Of a stretch of DNA of 64,000 bases, positions 7,818 through 16,507 are shown piece by piece. The position numbers and the translations under genes are program-made. Location: contig NZ_JNZO01000025.1 in the NCBI RefSeq assembly GCF_000717595.1, forward strand, positions 124,001-188,000. The letters are read 5' to 3'. The DNA is from Streptomyces flavochromogenes (GTDB lineage Bacteria; Actinomycetota; Actinomycetes; Streptomycetales; Streptomycetaceae). Within the stretch, counting starts at the first letter, position 1; each line of letters starts with the position of its first letter. Below the pieces are notes generated by a model that made no database searches, had not been told where the DNA came from, and saw only the letters and a list, made by a program, of their open reading frames with translations.

Positions 7818-8686
7818 GGCTGGAGCGGGTCGGGCGCCGGCACGGCCTCCGGGGGGCGTGGGTCCTCCGCGAGGTGGACCTCGACCTGCCCGCCGGGGCC
7901 CTCGTCCGGGTCGTCGGCACGAACGGCACCGGGAAGTCGACCCTGCTCCGGCTCGTCGCCGGCGTCGACGCGCCCACCGCGGGCCGCGTCACCGGCCGCC
8001 CGCCCCGCACGGCGTACGTCCCCGAGCGCTTCCCGGCCGCGCTGCCCTTCACGGCCACCGACTACCTGGTCCACCTGGGGCGGATCCAGGGTCTCGGCAC
8101 GGCGGCGGCGCGGGCCCGGGCGGGGGAGTGGCTCGAACGGTTCGGGGCGGCCGGGCACGCCCGTACGGCCATGGCTGAACTCTCCAAGGGCACGAGCCAG
8201 AAGGTCGCCGTGGCCCAGGCCTTCCTCGCCGACCCGTCGCTCCTCGTCCTCGACGAGGCCTGGACCGGCCTCGACACGGGCGCGCGTGCGGAACTGGACG
8301 CGGCGGTCCGCTCACGCCGGGCGGCCGGCGCAACCGTCGTCTTCGTCGACCACGACCCGCGCCGGCTGGAGGGGGAGCCGTCCGCGGTGTACGAGGTGGG
8401 GGAGGGCCGGGTCAGGGAGGCCGCGGGCCCGATTCGCCCGGCCCCGGACGCGGTCCGCGCGGGCACCGGGCCGCGGCCGCGCGTGCGGATCACCGTCTCC
8501 GGCGGCCCGCGCGCCCTCCCGCTCCCGGAGCGCCTTCCCGGGCACCCCGTCGTCGCACCCGGACCCGACGGCGACGGCGCCACCGTCCTCACCGTCGACG
8601 CCGGCCACTCCGACGCCCTGCTGAGCGCGCTGCTCGCCGCCTCCTGGCACATCCACCACCTCGGCCCCGAAGGCGTACGCGTATGA
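7814..8686 (+). CDS. ABC transporter ATP-binding protein
   Basis: 290 residues from a TTG start that overlaps the AIM24 stop. The Walker A is GTNGTGKST, the signature is a divergent LSKGT instead of LSGGQ, and the Walker B is LLVLDEAWTGLD followed by the switch histidine in FVDHD. After about residue 210 comes an 80-residue extension with no ATPase motifs (VRITVSGGPRALPLP onward) that may contact the permease or a substrate. The last base overlaps the next gene (ATGA), so this is one half of a two-gene exporter. No closer start codon in this frame fits. Confidence 0.85.
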   Translation: MRLERVGRRHGLRGAWVLREVDLDLPAGALVRVVGTNGTGKSTLLRLVAGVDAPTAGRVTGRPPRTAYVPERFPAALPFTATDYLVHLGRIQGLGTAAARARAGEWLERFGAAGHARTAMAELSKGTSQKVAVAQAFLADPSLLVLDEAWTGLDTGARAELDAAVRSRRAAGATVVFVDHDPRRLEGEPSAVYEVGEGRVREAAGPIRPAPDAVRAGTGPRPRVRITVSGGPRALPLPERLPGHPVVAPGPDGDGATVLTVDAGHSDALLSALLAASWHIHHLGPEGVRV

Positions 8687-9333
8687 CGGCGCTCCTGCGC
8701 TACCAGACCGGCCTGCTGCTCCGCTCGCAGCGCTGGCTCGCACCGCTGCTCCTGTACGCGGCCTTCCTCGCCGTCGGCGTCGACGCGGGCGAGCCCGTCC
8801 TCGGCGCGCTCGGTCTCGCCGCCGCCGCGCTACTCCCCGTCACCGCCTGGTCCGTGCGGATCTGCGTCACGCAGGAGCCGTCCGCCGCCCGGAACGCCGT
8901 CGCGGCCGCGGCCGGCCGGGGCCGCGCGCATCTCGCGGCGCTCGTCGCCGGGACCGCCCTGCCCGCCCTCGTCGGCACGGTTGCGGCCCTCGCGGTGACG
9001 GCGACCGGTGACCGGCGCGGTGTCACCGCGCCCGCCGCCGTGACCACGGGGCTCCTGGCGGTTCTGGCCTGCGCCTTGACGGGCGCCGCCGTCGGCGCGC
9101 TGGCGTCCCGCCCCTTCGTCCGGGCCCCCGGCTGGTCCGTCGCGGCGCTGGTCCTGGGCTCGCTGCTCGCCCTGGTGACCACCGGCTCACCGGCGAAGCA
9201 CGCGATGACCGCTCTGATCACCGGCGCCCGCACGGCGACCGCCGACCCGCCGTGGCTCGCCTGCGGGGGCGCGGTGCTCCTCGCCGCGGTGTGCGCGGTC
9301 CTGGCGTGCGGGGCAACGGCCCGCCTGGAGTGA
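8683..9333 (+). CDS. ABC transporter permease (small, exporter type)
   Basis: A 216-residue hydrophobic protein with about six membrane segments (for example WLAPLLLYAAFLAVGV, VLGALGLAAAALLPVTAW, TGLLAVLACALTGAAVGAL, VAALVLGSLLALVTTG). It begins inside the stop of the ATPase gene (ATGA overlap), so the two form a transporter. It is small for an ABC-2 permease and would act as a dimer. The substrate cannot be inferred. Confidence 0.8.
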   Translation: MTALLRYQTGLLLRSQRWLAPLLLYAAFLAVGVDAGEPVLGALGLAAAALLPVTAWSVRICVTQEPSAARNAVAAAAGRGRAHLAALVAGTALPALVGTVAALAVTATGDRRGVTAPAAVTTGLLAVLACALTGAAVGALASRPFVRAPGWSVAALVLGSLLALVTTGSPAKHAMTALITGARTATADPPWLACGGAVLLAAVCAVLACGATARLE

Positions 9334-9347
9334 GTACGCTCGAAGAC

Positions 9348-9554
9348 ATGAACGACATGACCGAGTCCACCGAGTCCACGTCGTACTGCGTCACTCCGGA
9401 GCCCGGCCCGAAGCCCGGACCGGCGACCGAGGGCCCCTTCGCCGCCTGTGTGCTGTGCCAGGAGCCGACCGAGTACCCGGAGTCCACGAAGGGCATCACC
9501 CTGTGCCCGGTCTGCGAGTGGCGGGAGGCTGAGCGCACGGCCTGCTCGGGCTAG
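9348..9554 (+). CDS. Small zinc-ribbon-like protein
   Basis: 68 residues with an acidic, Thr/Ser/Pro-rich N-terminus and two CxxC pairs (CVLCQE and CPVCEW) about 20 residues apart, as in a zinc ribbon. A further Cys is in the C-terminal TACSG. TACGCT at 9335-9340, seven bases before the ATG, looks like a -10 box, so the mRNA is probably leaderless. Function unknown; it lies downstream of the ABC exporter but has its own promoter-like sequence. Confidence 0.75.
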   Translation: MNDMTESTESTSYCVTPEPGPKPGPATEGPFAACVLCQEPTEYPESTKGITLCPVCEWREAERTACSG

Positions 9555-9566
9555 ACGCAGACATCC

Positions 9567-9645
9567 GCTCATCCGCCCGTCAGCCCGTCCTCAGTCAGCC
9601 TGTGCCCTTCCGCCAGTCGGCCCCGTCGGCTCATCCGCCCATCAG
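9567..9645. repeat. 17-base direct repeat at the 3' end of the deacetylase gene
   Basis: GCTCATCCGCCCGTCAG (9567-9583) and GCTCATCCGCCCATCAG (9629-9645) differ at one base and are 62 bases apart. The second copy spans the stop codon of the deacetylase gene, so the first looks like a duplicated gene end in the convergent intergenic space. Confidence 0.5.
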
Positions 9646-10539
9646 CTCCGAGACCTTCACGAAGCGGTAGCCGCGGGCCCGGAGTTCCGGGACGATGCGG
9701 CGGATCGCCTGTTCCGTGACCGGCGCGGCGCTGCGTGTGCAGTGCATGACGACCAGGGAGCCCGGCTTCACCCCGTCGAGGACCTGTTCGGCCACCGCGT
9801 CCGCGTCCCGCGCGAAGGCGTCGCCGCTGACCACGTCCCACTGGACCGCCGTCACCCCGGCCGGGGCGAGTGCGCGGAGGGCCGCGTCGTCGTAGCAGCC
9901 GCCGGGGAAGCGGAAGTACGGGACGACGTTCACCGCCCCGGCGTCCCGGAACGCGTCGAAGGCCCGCTGGACGTCGTCCGCCATGTCGGGCTTGGCGACG
10001 GTCGGGAGGCCGTAGCAGGGGGACGCGAAGGCGTAGTGGCTGTAGGAGTGGTTCGCGATCTCGAAGCGCGGGTCGCGTCCGATGGACTTCGCCTGGTCCG
10101 GGTACTCCTCCGCCCAGCGGCCCGTCATGAACACGGTCGAGTCCACCTTGAGCCGGCGCAGGGTCTCGATGAGCTGCGGATTGTCGAAACGCTCGCCCTG
10201 CGCGGCCCGCGGCCCCTGATCGGCCGTCATGTCGGCGTCGAAGGTGAGCGCGACGACCTTCTCCGCGCCCTTCGCCGTGGCCTTGCCCGCGCCCTTCGCC
10301 CGGTGGGTGTACACGGGGGTGAGGCCCCCGGGCCCCGGAGCCATGGTGGGCGGTGCGGCGGGGACGCGCGCGGGCTTGGGACCGGCCGCCGCGGCGCTCG
10401 CCCGGGGCGACGGGCTGGTGGAGGCGGCCGGTTCCTTCGCCGGCGGGGCCGGGGGCGTTTCGACGGCTTCCCGGCCGCAGCCGACGAGGACGGCGCCCAG
10501 AAGACCGAGCGCCGTCAAGTTCCGTACAGAAATGTTCAC
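9631..10539 (-). CDS. Polysaccharide deacetylase (CE4/NodB) lipoprotein
   Basis: 302 residues. The signal peptide ends in the lipobox VGCG (Cys at about 21). A Pro/Ala/Ser linker follows, then a NodB domain from about residue 93. CE4 motifs are present: TFDAD (catalytic base and metal Asp), HSYSH (metal histidines), RFPGG (motif 3) and VVMHC (motif 5 histidine). It should remove N-acetyl groups from a cell-surface polymer such as peptidoglycan or another polysaccharide outside the membrane. It is convergent with the zinc-ribbon gene. Confidence 0.9.
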   Translation of the reverse strand: MNISVRNLTALGLLGAVLVGCGREAVETPPAPPAKEPAASTSPSPRASAAAAGPKPARVPAAPPTMAPGPGGLTPVYTHRAKGAGKATAKGAEKVVALTFDADMTADQGPRAAQGERFDNPQLIETLRRLKVDSTVFMTGRWAEEYPDQAKSIGRDPRFEIANHSYSHYAFASPCYGLPTVAKPDMADDVQRAFDAFRDAGAVNVVPYFRFPGGCYDDAALRALAPAGVTAVQWDVVSGDAFARDADAVAEQVLDGVKPGSLVVMHCTRSAAPVTEQAIRRIVPELRARGYRFVKVSELMGG

Positions 10540-10565
10540 GAGCGGAAGTTAACTGATCAAAGTGT

Positions 10566-10763
10566 CTAACGCTCGCGACTCGACAGCAGCAGCACCCGAG
10601 TCCACGCGCTGAGCTGACGCACCATCGCGTCGGCATGCGCGGCCCGCTCCCGCCGGAAGGGGAGGACGAGCAGGGCGGGCACGAAGGCCAGCGTCACGAG
10701 CAGCAGGGGCACGGTCGCCACGAGAACGATGAGGGCGCGCTGGGCCCAGCGGAGAGTACGCAT
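10566..10763 (-). CDS. Small membrane protein (65 aa)
   Basis: The ATG at 10763 follows AAGGA at a good distance. The protein has one strong membrane stretch (ALIVLVATVPLLLVTLAFVPALLVLPF) flanked by Arg-rich ends. It shares no motif I recognise. It lies upstream of the deacetylase gene on the same strand and is divergent from the HTH/coiled-coil gene. It could be a membrane partner of either; no function assigned. Confidence 0.55.
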   Translation of the reverse strand: MRTLRWAQRALIVLVATVPLLLVTLAFVPALLVLPFRRERAAHADAMVRQLSAWTRVLLLSSRER

Positions 10764-10885
10764 CGGGTTCCTTGGGGTGGTGTCGGCTTCTGGATGAGCG
10801 AGCCCCCACCGTCGGCCCCGTCCGGTACGTTGCGAAAGCCGCAACCGTTGCCGGTGTCGCGGCAACGCCGAGGGGGAGGTGTGCG

Positions 10886-12454
10886 ATGACCGAAGTCGCC
10901 CGTACGCAGGGGAGTTCGTCGGAGATCGAGCGCGGCGGGGTCGCCGAGGTCGCCGCCCTGGGCAACGTGTTGACGGGCCTCTTCAAGCGGCTGGGCATCA
11001 CCCAGACCCAGTACGCCCACCGCGTCCACCTCGACAAGTCCGCCGTCTCCCGCTACCTGAGCGGCCGACGGCTCGCGCCCCAGGAGTTCGTCGACCGGCT
11101 GGTGGGCGAGGTCGAGGACCACCTCGGCGCGCCCCTCCAGCCGGAGGCGAAGGAGGCCCTCAGGAACCAGCGCCTGGAGGCGCTGCGCGTCTGCAACCCG
11201 GACGAGTTCCAGCTGGAGAGCCTGCGGGGGGAGCTGGCCCGCTCCCGCCGGGACACCCGCCGCGCCGAGCGCAACATCGAGGCTCTGCAGACCCTCCTGG
11301 AGAGCAAGGAGGACGAGGTCCGTCGCCTCGCCGACGACCTCACGCAGCTCCGCCTGGACTGGGGCGCCGAGCGCGCGGACCCCGCCCCCACCTACGACCT
11401 GCTGCGCGAGGTGGCACGGCTCCGGCAGGACCTCCAGGACGCCGAACGCCTCCGCGTGCGGGCGGAGCAGCACGGCGAGGAGCTGCGGGACCGGGTGCTG
11501 CGCCTGGAGGAGGAGCTGTCGCGGCGGAGCCCTTCGACCGGGGCCGTGCCCCTGGAGGTGTTCAAGACCCAGCTCGCGGAGCTCTGGGAGGCGGAGAACT
11601 TCCCCGAGGCGAGCCGGGACCTGACGGAGGCGGCGTGGTCGCGGCCGCTGGACGAGGTGACCGAGCTGCTGCACTGGCTGAAGGAGACTGCCGGGCTCAC
11701 CCCGGCGGTGACCTTCGTCGCCGACGTCGCACGGCTCAGGCCGCTGGAGGATGTGCTGGCCTTCGCCCCGGAGGTGGCGTGGCAGGGCCGGTCCCGGATA
11801 CAGGGGTCGTGGACCACGGCGGTGGCCGCTCGGGTCACCGCTCGCAACGCGGCCGTCGTCTTCCAGGGGTTACGGAAGACGGAGACCCGTTCCGACTCCG
11901 AGAGCGACCGCGTCCTCGCCGAGGTGGTGTCCCGGGTGCGGAGCGACGCGCAAGCCGTCGCGCTCGTCTCGGCCGCTCTGTCCGGCACCGCCGCGCTGGG
12001 GCCGCTCACCCGGGTGTCCGCGGTGCTTGCTCTGGGACGCCGGTCGGATCCGTTCGGACTGCGCGCCGTGGTCGGGCTCGCGGAGGCGGGCAGGTACGAC
12101 GTGGCGGCCCTCGTGCTCGACGCCGCGTGCCTGGGTGAGACCGCCGTACCGGACGACGGCCGGGTCCTCGAGGAGTCGGTCCCGACTGCCGCCTCCCTCC
12201 GGCTCGGCGCGGCCGTCAGGGAGCTCGACGCCGTCCAGATCGGCCGTCTGTTCGATCTGGTGACATGGCTGGACGACACGCGCGTCATGACCGCCTTCGC
12301 CGTGTGGCTGGCCCACGAGGACGAGACGCACCTCTTCGACCGACTGCTCGCCACGATGGCGGACCAGGGCCGGCTGAGCCTGCTCGACGTCCGGATGTCC
12401 GCGACGCTGGGGGACGCCGTCAGGGACTGGTGGCGCCGCTCACGTGGCCAGTAG
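10886..12454 (+). CDS. Helix-turn-helix protein with long coiled coil
   Basis: 522 residues. An XRE-like HTH is at about 38-62 (TQTQYAHRVHLDKSAVSRYLSG). A long charged coiled coil spans about residues 105-230 (LARSRRDTRRAERNIEALQ and similar heptads), and an all-helical C-terminal region of about 290 residues follows (LAELWEAENFPEASRDL onward). GGGGGAGG lies 8 bases before the ATG. The layout suggests a DNA-binding scaffold or sensor rather than a simple repressor. The last 15 bases overlap the end of the convergent PPK2 gene. Confidence 0.7.
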   Translation: MTEVARTQGSSSEIERGGVAEVAALGNVLTGLFKRLGITQTQYAHRVHLDKSAVSRYLSGRRLAPQEFVDRLVGEVEDHLGAPLQPEAKEALRNQRLEALRVCNPDEFQLESLRGELARSRRDTRRAERNIEALQTLLESKEDEVRRLADDLTQLRLDWGAERADPAPTYDLLREVARLRQDLQDAERLRVRAEQHGEELRDRVLRLEEELSRRSPSTGAVPLEVFKTQLAELWEAENFPEASRDLTEAAWSRPLDEVTELLHWLKETAGLTPAVTFVADVARLRPLEDVLAFAPEVAWQGRSRIQGSWTTAVAARVTARNAAVVFQGLRKTETRSDSESDRVLAEVVSRVRSDAQAVALVSAALSGTAALGPLTRVSAVLALGRRSDPFGLRAVVGLAEAGRYDVAALVLDAACLGETAVPDDGRVLEESVPTAASLRLGAAVRELDAVQIGRLFDLVTWLDDTRVMTAFAVWLAHEDETHLFDRLLATMADQGRLSLLDVRMSATLGDAVRDWWRRSRGQ

Positions 12455-13318
12455 CCGCCGCCGGCTCTCGTCCACGTCGAAGTTCCCCGGCGGGTAGGTC
12501 GGGTCCAGCTCCTCCAGGTGTTCGAGGAGCAGCCGGCTGATCGCCCAGTTGCGGTACCACTTGCGGTCCGCGGGGACCAGGTACCAGGGGGCCTCGTCCG
12601 TCGTGCAGCGTTTCAGGGCGATCTCGTACGCCTTCTGGTACGCCGGCCACATGCCGCGTTCCTCGATGTCGCCCAGGTTGAACTTCCAGTGCTTCTCCGG
12701 GTTGTCCAGACGTTCGAGGAGCCGGCGGCGCTGTTCCTCGTACGAGATGTGCAGGAAGACCTTGACGACCGTCACGCCGTCGTCGGCGAGGGACTTCTCG
12801 AAGAGGTTGATCTCCTCGTACCGGCGGCCGAGCCGGGAGCGCGGGACCAGTTCCCGTACGCGGGCGATGAGCACGTCCTCGTAGTGCGAGCGGTCGAAGA
12901 TGCCGATCTCGCCCGGACCGGGGAGCGCCTTCATGATCCGCCAGAGGAACGGGTGGTTCTGTTCTTCCGGCGTCGGGGCCTTGAAGGCGCGGATACGGCA
13001 GCCGGACGGGTTGAAGAGGCCGATGACGTGCTTGACCGTGCCGCCCTTGCCGCTGGTGTCCATGCCCTGGAGCACCAGGAGCACCCGTCGGCGGTCACCG
13101 GCCGTGCTCGCCGCGTACAGGCGTTCCTGGAGGTCCGCGAGGCGCGGCGCGAGGGCGGCGGTGGCGGCCAGACCGGCCGCCTTGTCGGCGGGGCCGCCCG
13201 GGGTCGCGGAGGCGTCGTACGCGGTGAGGTCGATGCGCTCGCCCCCGGGGACGCGGAGCAGGTGCCGCAGGGACGTCTCCTGAGGCTTCCGCTTCTTCCT
13301 GCCGTCCTTCTTCGCCAC
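12440..13318 (-). CDS. ppk2: Polyphosphate kinase 2 family protein
   Basis: 292 residues with the PPK2 P-loop kinase fold. Walker A is GMDTSGKGG at about 85-93, and the lid and Walker B region FDRSHYEDVLIARV is present, with KFNLGDIEERGMWPAYQKAYE and APWYLVPADRKWYRNWA typical of the family. It transfers phosphate between polyphosphate and nucleotides (AMP, ADP or GDP, subclass not determined here). The N-terminus is Lys/Arg-rich. It is convergent with the HTH gene and overlaps it by 15 bases. Confidence 0.92.
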   Translation of the reverse strand: MAKKDGRKKRKPQETSLRHLLRVPGGERIDLTAYDASATPGGPADKAAGLAATAALAPRLADLQERLYAASTAGDRRRVLLVLQGMDTSGKGGTVKHVIGLFNPSGCRIRAFKAPTPEEQNHPFLWRIMKALPGPGEIGIFDRSHYEDVLIARVRELVPRSRLGRRYEEINLFEKSLADDGVTVVKVFLHISYEEQRRRLLERLDNPEKHWKFNLGDIEERGMWPAYQKAYEIALKRCTTDEAPWYLVPADRKWYRNWAISRLLLEHLEELDPTYPPGNFDVDESRRRLLAT

Positions 13319-13416
13319 CTCGTGCCCCTTCCGCCGCGCCGCGCGTCCGTCCTCCCCCGATCGTGCGACGGAACCCGGCCGCCCGCGAGTGCGCGCGACC
13401 GGGCACCGCCCTCAGC

Positions 13417-14790
13417 TCAGCACCACGGGCCCGTCACCGCGAAGGTCGTCCCCGGCGTGTAGCAGTTGACGTACATGGTTCCCCGGTCCGGCGAGAAGGT
13501 GACGCCCGCGAACTCGCCCCACTCCGGTGCCTCGGGCGTGCCGATGTTCTGCGCGCCCCGGGCGAGCGCGTACACCTCGCCGCGCTCGCTCACCCCGAAG
13601 ACGTGCTGCGCCCCCTCGCCGTCCTCGCAGACCATCAGGCCCCCGCTCGGCGCCAGGCAGATGTTGTCCGGTGACTCGCCGGGGAGCCGGATGTCGGTGT
13701 CCGGGCCGAAGACGACGACGAGGGTGAGCCGGCGCCGGTGCGGCTCGTACTTCCAGACCTGGCCGAAGTGCGTCGCGCCCGAGCCGTCCTTCACGCGTGC
13801 GAAGGAGGACACGAAGTACACGGCCCGGCCGCCCCAGTAGCAGCCCTCCAGCTTCTGGGCGTGCGTGATGCCCCGGGGGCCGAAGTCCTGGAGCCTGATG
13901 GGGGTTTCCGCTGCCTGTGGGTCCGGTACGGGGACCCACTCGATCCCCTCGAAGCGGGTGCCGGCCTCCTGGATCACCGAGAGGTCGGAAACGCCCGGTA
14001 CCCGCATGGCCTCCAGGGCGCCGCCCGCGCGCAGTGACCCCGTGCCGCCGAGCGGCCGGTGGGGGAGGAAGCGGTAGAAGAGCCCGAAGGGGCGCTCGAA
14101 GGCGTCCTCCGTCTCGTAGACGATGCCGCTCGTCGGGTCGATCGCGATGGCCTCGTGCTGGAAGCGGCCCATGGCGGTGAGCGGGACGGCGCCGGTGCGG
14201 TGCGGGTCGGCTCCGTCGACCTCGAAGATGAAGCCGTGGTCCTTGGTGTAGCCGTTCGTCCCGGCCTTGTCCTCGGTCTCCTCGCAGGTCAGCCAGGTGC
14301 GCCAGGGGGTGGGCCCGCCCGCGCAGTTGACGGCGGTACCGGCGATGGCGACGCGTTCGCCGAGGACGTTGTTCCGGCCGTCGAGTTCCAGGGCCGTACA
14401 GCCGCCCTTGCCGGCCGGGTCGTAGGTCAGGCCGGGGACGGTCGGGACGCCGATCTTGCCGGTGACCCGGTTCTCGTGGTTGCGGACGAGGTGCACGCGG
14501 CCGCGACGGCCGGCGAAGGCGCTCATGCCGTCGGGGTTGCTGGGGACGAGGCCCTCGCCGGAGCGGAGCGGGTCGCCCTGCCGGGAGAGGACCTTGTAGC
14601 GGAAGCCGGCCGGGAGGTCGAGCAGACCTTCGGGGTCGGGGATCAGGGGGCCGTAGCCGGCCCGTCCCGTGTGGCCGCCGGGCGCGGCGCTCGCGCTGCC
14701 GGCGAAGAGTTCGGAGAGGGCGCCGGTGAAGGCGATCCCGGCGGCGGTGGCGCCGGTGCGGGAAAGGATCTGACGTCGAGTCGCGGACAT
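13417..14790 (-). CDS. PhoX/DUF839 family protein, Tat-exported
   Basis: 457 residues from the ATG at 14790 (AGGAG upstream). The N-terminus has a twin-arginine signal (RRQILSRTG, then a hydrophobic stretch ending SASA). The mature part matches the DUF839/PhoX beta-propeller: PNPDGMSAF-type early segment, RNHENR, GGPTPWRTWLTCEE and FQHEAIAIDP near the middle, and SPDRGTMYVNCYTPGTTFA at the end. PhoX enzymes are Ca/Fe-dependent alkaline phosphatases; many DUF839 members in Streptomyces have no proven substrate. It is probably extracytoplasmic. Confidence 0.85.
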   Translation of the reverse strand: MSATRRQILSRTGATAAGIAFTGALSELFAGSASAAPGGHTGRAGYGPLIPDPEGLLDLPAGFRYKVLSRQGDPLRSGEGLVPSNPDGMSAFAGRRGRVHLVRNHENRVTGKIGVPTVPGLTYDPAGKGGCTALELDGRNNVLGERVAIAGTAVNCAGGPTPWRTWLTCEETEDKAGTNGYTKDHGFIFEVDGADPHRTGAVPLTAMGRFQHEAIAIDPTSGIVYETEDAFERPFGLFYRFLPHRPLGGTGSLRAGGALEAMRVPGVSDLSVIQEAGTRFEGIEWVPVPDPQAAETPIRLQDFGPRGITHAQKLEGCYWGGRAVYFVSSFARVKDGSGATHFGQVWKYEPHRRRLTLVVVFGPDTDIRLPGESPDNICLAPSGGLMVCEDGEGAQHVFGVSERGEVYALARGAQNIGTPEAPEWGEFAGVTFSPDRGTMYVNCYTPGTTFAVTGPWC

Positions 14791-14919
14791 GAGGCAACAA
14801 CTCCTGTTGGCGGACAGGCATGTGTGACGCGTGACCCGCATGTGTGTACCACGCACTGTGGTGACACGTGAACCATGCGGGCCACAACTGCCTCATGTGG
14901 CGCGTGTTCTGACCGCGAG

Positions 14920-15351
14920 TCAGGAACCGGCGAGCTCGGCGGTGAGGGTGATCGTCGTGCCCGTGAGCGCCTGGCTGACCGGGCAGTTCTTCTTCGCGTC
15001 CTCGGCGAGCGACTGGAACTGGTCCGCGTCCATGCCGGGGACCTCGCCGCGCACGGTGAGGTGGATGCCGGTGATGCCCTGGCCGGGCTGGAAGGTGACG
15101 TCGGCCTTGGTCTCCAGGCGGGCCGGCGGAGCGTCGGCCTTGGCCAGGATGTTGGAGAAGGCCATCGAGAAACAGGAGGAGTGCGCGGCGGCGATGAGCT
15201 CCTCGGGGCTGGTCTTCCCGTTCGGCTCCTCGGTGCGGGCCGGCCAGGAGACGTCGTACGAGCCGAGACCGGAGGAGTCGAGGGTGACGACACCGGAACC
15301 CTTGAGGAGGTCGCCCTGCCAGACGGTGTGGGCGTGACGCACGGTGGCCAT
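14920..15351 (-). CDS. OsmC family peroxiredoxin
   Basis: 143 residues from the ATG at 15351, preceded by AAAGGGA. Two conserved reactive cysteines are visible: the one in HSSCFSMA near residue 60 and the one in KNCPVSQAL near residue 123. They reduce organic hydroperoxides. The order and spacing fit the OsmC subgroup rather than Ohr. It is 34 bases downstream of the ZapE-like gene on the same strand. Confidence 0.92.
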   Translation of the reverse strand: MATVRHAHTVWQGDLLKGSGVVTLDSSGLGSYDVSWPARTEEPNGKTSPEELIAAAHSSCFSMAFSNILAKADAPPARLETKADVTFQPGQGITGIHLTVRGEVPGMDADQFQSLAEDAKKNCPVSQALTGTTITLTAELAGS

Positions 15352-15385
15352 GGTGGATCCCTTTCGATCGGGTACGGCCACCAAC

Positions 15386-16471
15386 CTACTGCGCGACCAG
15401 CCCCTTGGCGTCGCGGGCGAGCGCGGTGAGCCGGGAGATCGCCCGGAAGTACTTCTTGCGGTATCCGCCGTTCAGCATCTCGTCGCTGAACAGCCGGTCG
15501 AAGGGCAGTCCGGAGGCGAGGACGGGTATCTCGCGGTCGTACAGCCGGTCGGCCAGGACGACGAGCCGGAGGGCCGTCGACTGGTCCGGGACGGGCTGGA
15601 CGTCGGTGAGGCAGACCGCGGTGAGGTCGTCCGTGAGCGCGCCGTACCGGCTCGGGTGAACCCTGGCCAGGTGTTCGAGCAGGTGCGGGAAGTCGTCGAG
15701 GGAGGCGCCCGGCGTGGCGTACGCGGTCGCCGTGACGACCTGGTCGGAGTACGGGGACGGAGCCTCGGGCAGACCGCGGTGGCGGTAGTCCTCGCCGTCG
15801 ATCCGCAGCGGCATGAAGTGGGCCGAGAGGCCCTGGATCTCGCGGAGGAAGTCGGCGGCGGCGAAGCGGCCCTCGCCGAGCTTGCCGGGGAGCGTGTTGG
15901 AGGTGGCGGCGAGCGCCACACCCGATTCGACCAGCTTGCCGAGCAGGCTGGAGACGAGGACGGTGTCGCCCGGGTCGTCGAGCTCGAACTCGTCGATGCA
16001 GAGGAGGCGGTGCCCGCTGAGGGTCTTCACGGTCTGCTGGAAGCCGAGCGCGCCGACCAGGTTGGTCAGCTCGACGAAGGTGCCGAACGCCTTCAGCGCG
16101 GGCTCGGCGGGGGTCGCGTGCCAGAGCGAGGCGAGCAGGTGGGTCTTGCCGACGCCGTACCCGCCGTCCAGGTAGACCCCGCGCGGCCCGGTGGGGGCGG
16201 CCGGCTTCCGGGCGAACCAGCGGCGCCGGCCGGCGCCGGAGGCGTGCGCTCCGCCCAGGCCCTCGGCGAAGGAGCTCAGCGCCTTGACGGCGTCCGTCTG
16301 GCTGGGCTGGTTCGGGTCCGGGAGGTACGTGTCGAACCGTACGGAGTCGAAGCGCGGCGGCGGCACCATCTCCGCGACGAGTCGGTCGGCGGGGACGTGG
16401 GGCTCTCGGGAGCAGAGCGAGAGCGGGGCCGCTGAGGTGGATGCGGCTTCTGAGAGGGCACGGGTCGACAC
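15386..16471 (-). CDS. zapE: ZapE/AFG1-like AAA ATPase
   Basis: 361 residues. Walker A is GYGVGKTHLLAS, Walker B LLCIDEFELDD, sensor SNTLPGKLGEGRF, all as in ZapE/AFG1 proteins, with the RLYDREIPV segment near the C-terminus. In proteobacteria ZapE acts at the division septum; in actinomycetes the role is untested. The GTG at 16471 gives the expected N-terminus; the open frame continues far upstream with no homology. It is divergent from the pyrimidine reductase-like gene with 36 bases between starts. Confidence 0.88.
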   Translation of the reverse strand: MSTRALSEAASTSAAPLSLCSREPHVPADRLVAEMVPPPRFDSVRFDTYLPDPNQPSQTDAVKALSSFAEGLGGAHASGAGRRRWFARKPAAPTGPRGVYLDGGYGVGKTHLLASLWHATPAEPALKAFGTFVELTNLVGALGFQQTVKTLSGHRLLCIDEFELDDPGDTVLVSSLLGKLVESGVALAATSNTLPGKLGEGRFAAADFLREIQGLSAHFMPLRIDGEDYRHRGLPEAPSPYSDQVVTATAYATPGASLDDFPHLLEHLARVHPSRYGALTDDLTAVCLTDVQPVPDQSTALRLVVLADRLYDREIPVLASGLPFDRLFSDEMLNGGYRKKYFRAISRLTALARDAKGLVAQ

Positions 16472-16507
16472 AGTTCCCCACTGTAAGCGCCATGTCAGAC
16501 TCGAAGG

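Noticed and set aside
14791..14919. Possible upstream start (Met at 14856) for the PhoX-like protein
   Set aside because: The extra 22 residues are not signal-like, and the twin-arginine signal begins right after Met at 14790, which has an AGGAG site.
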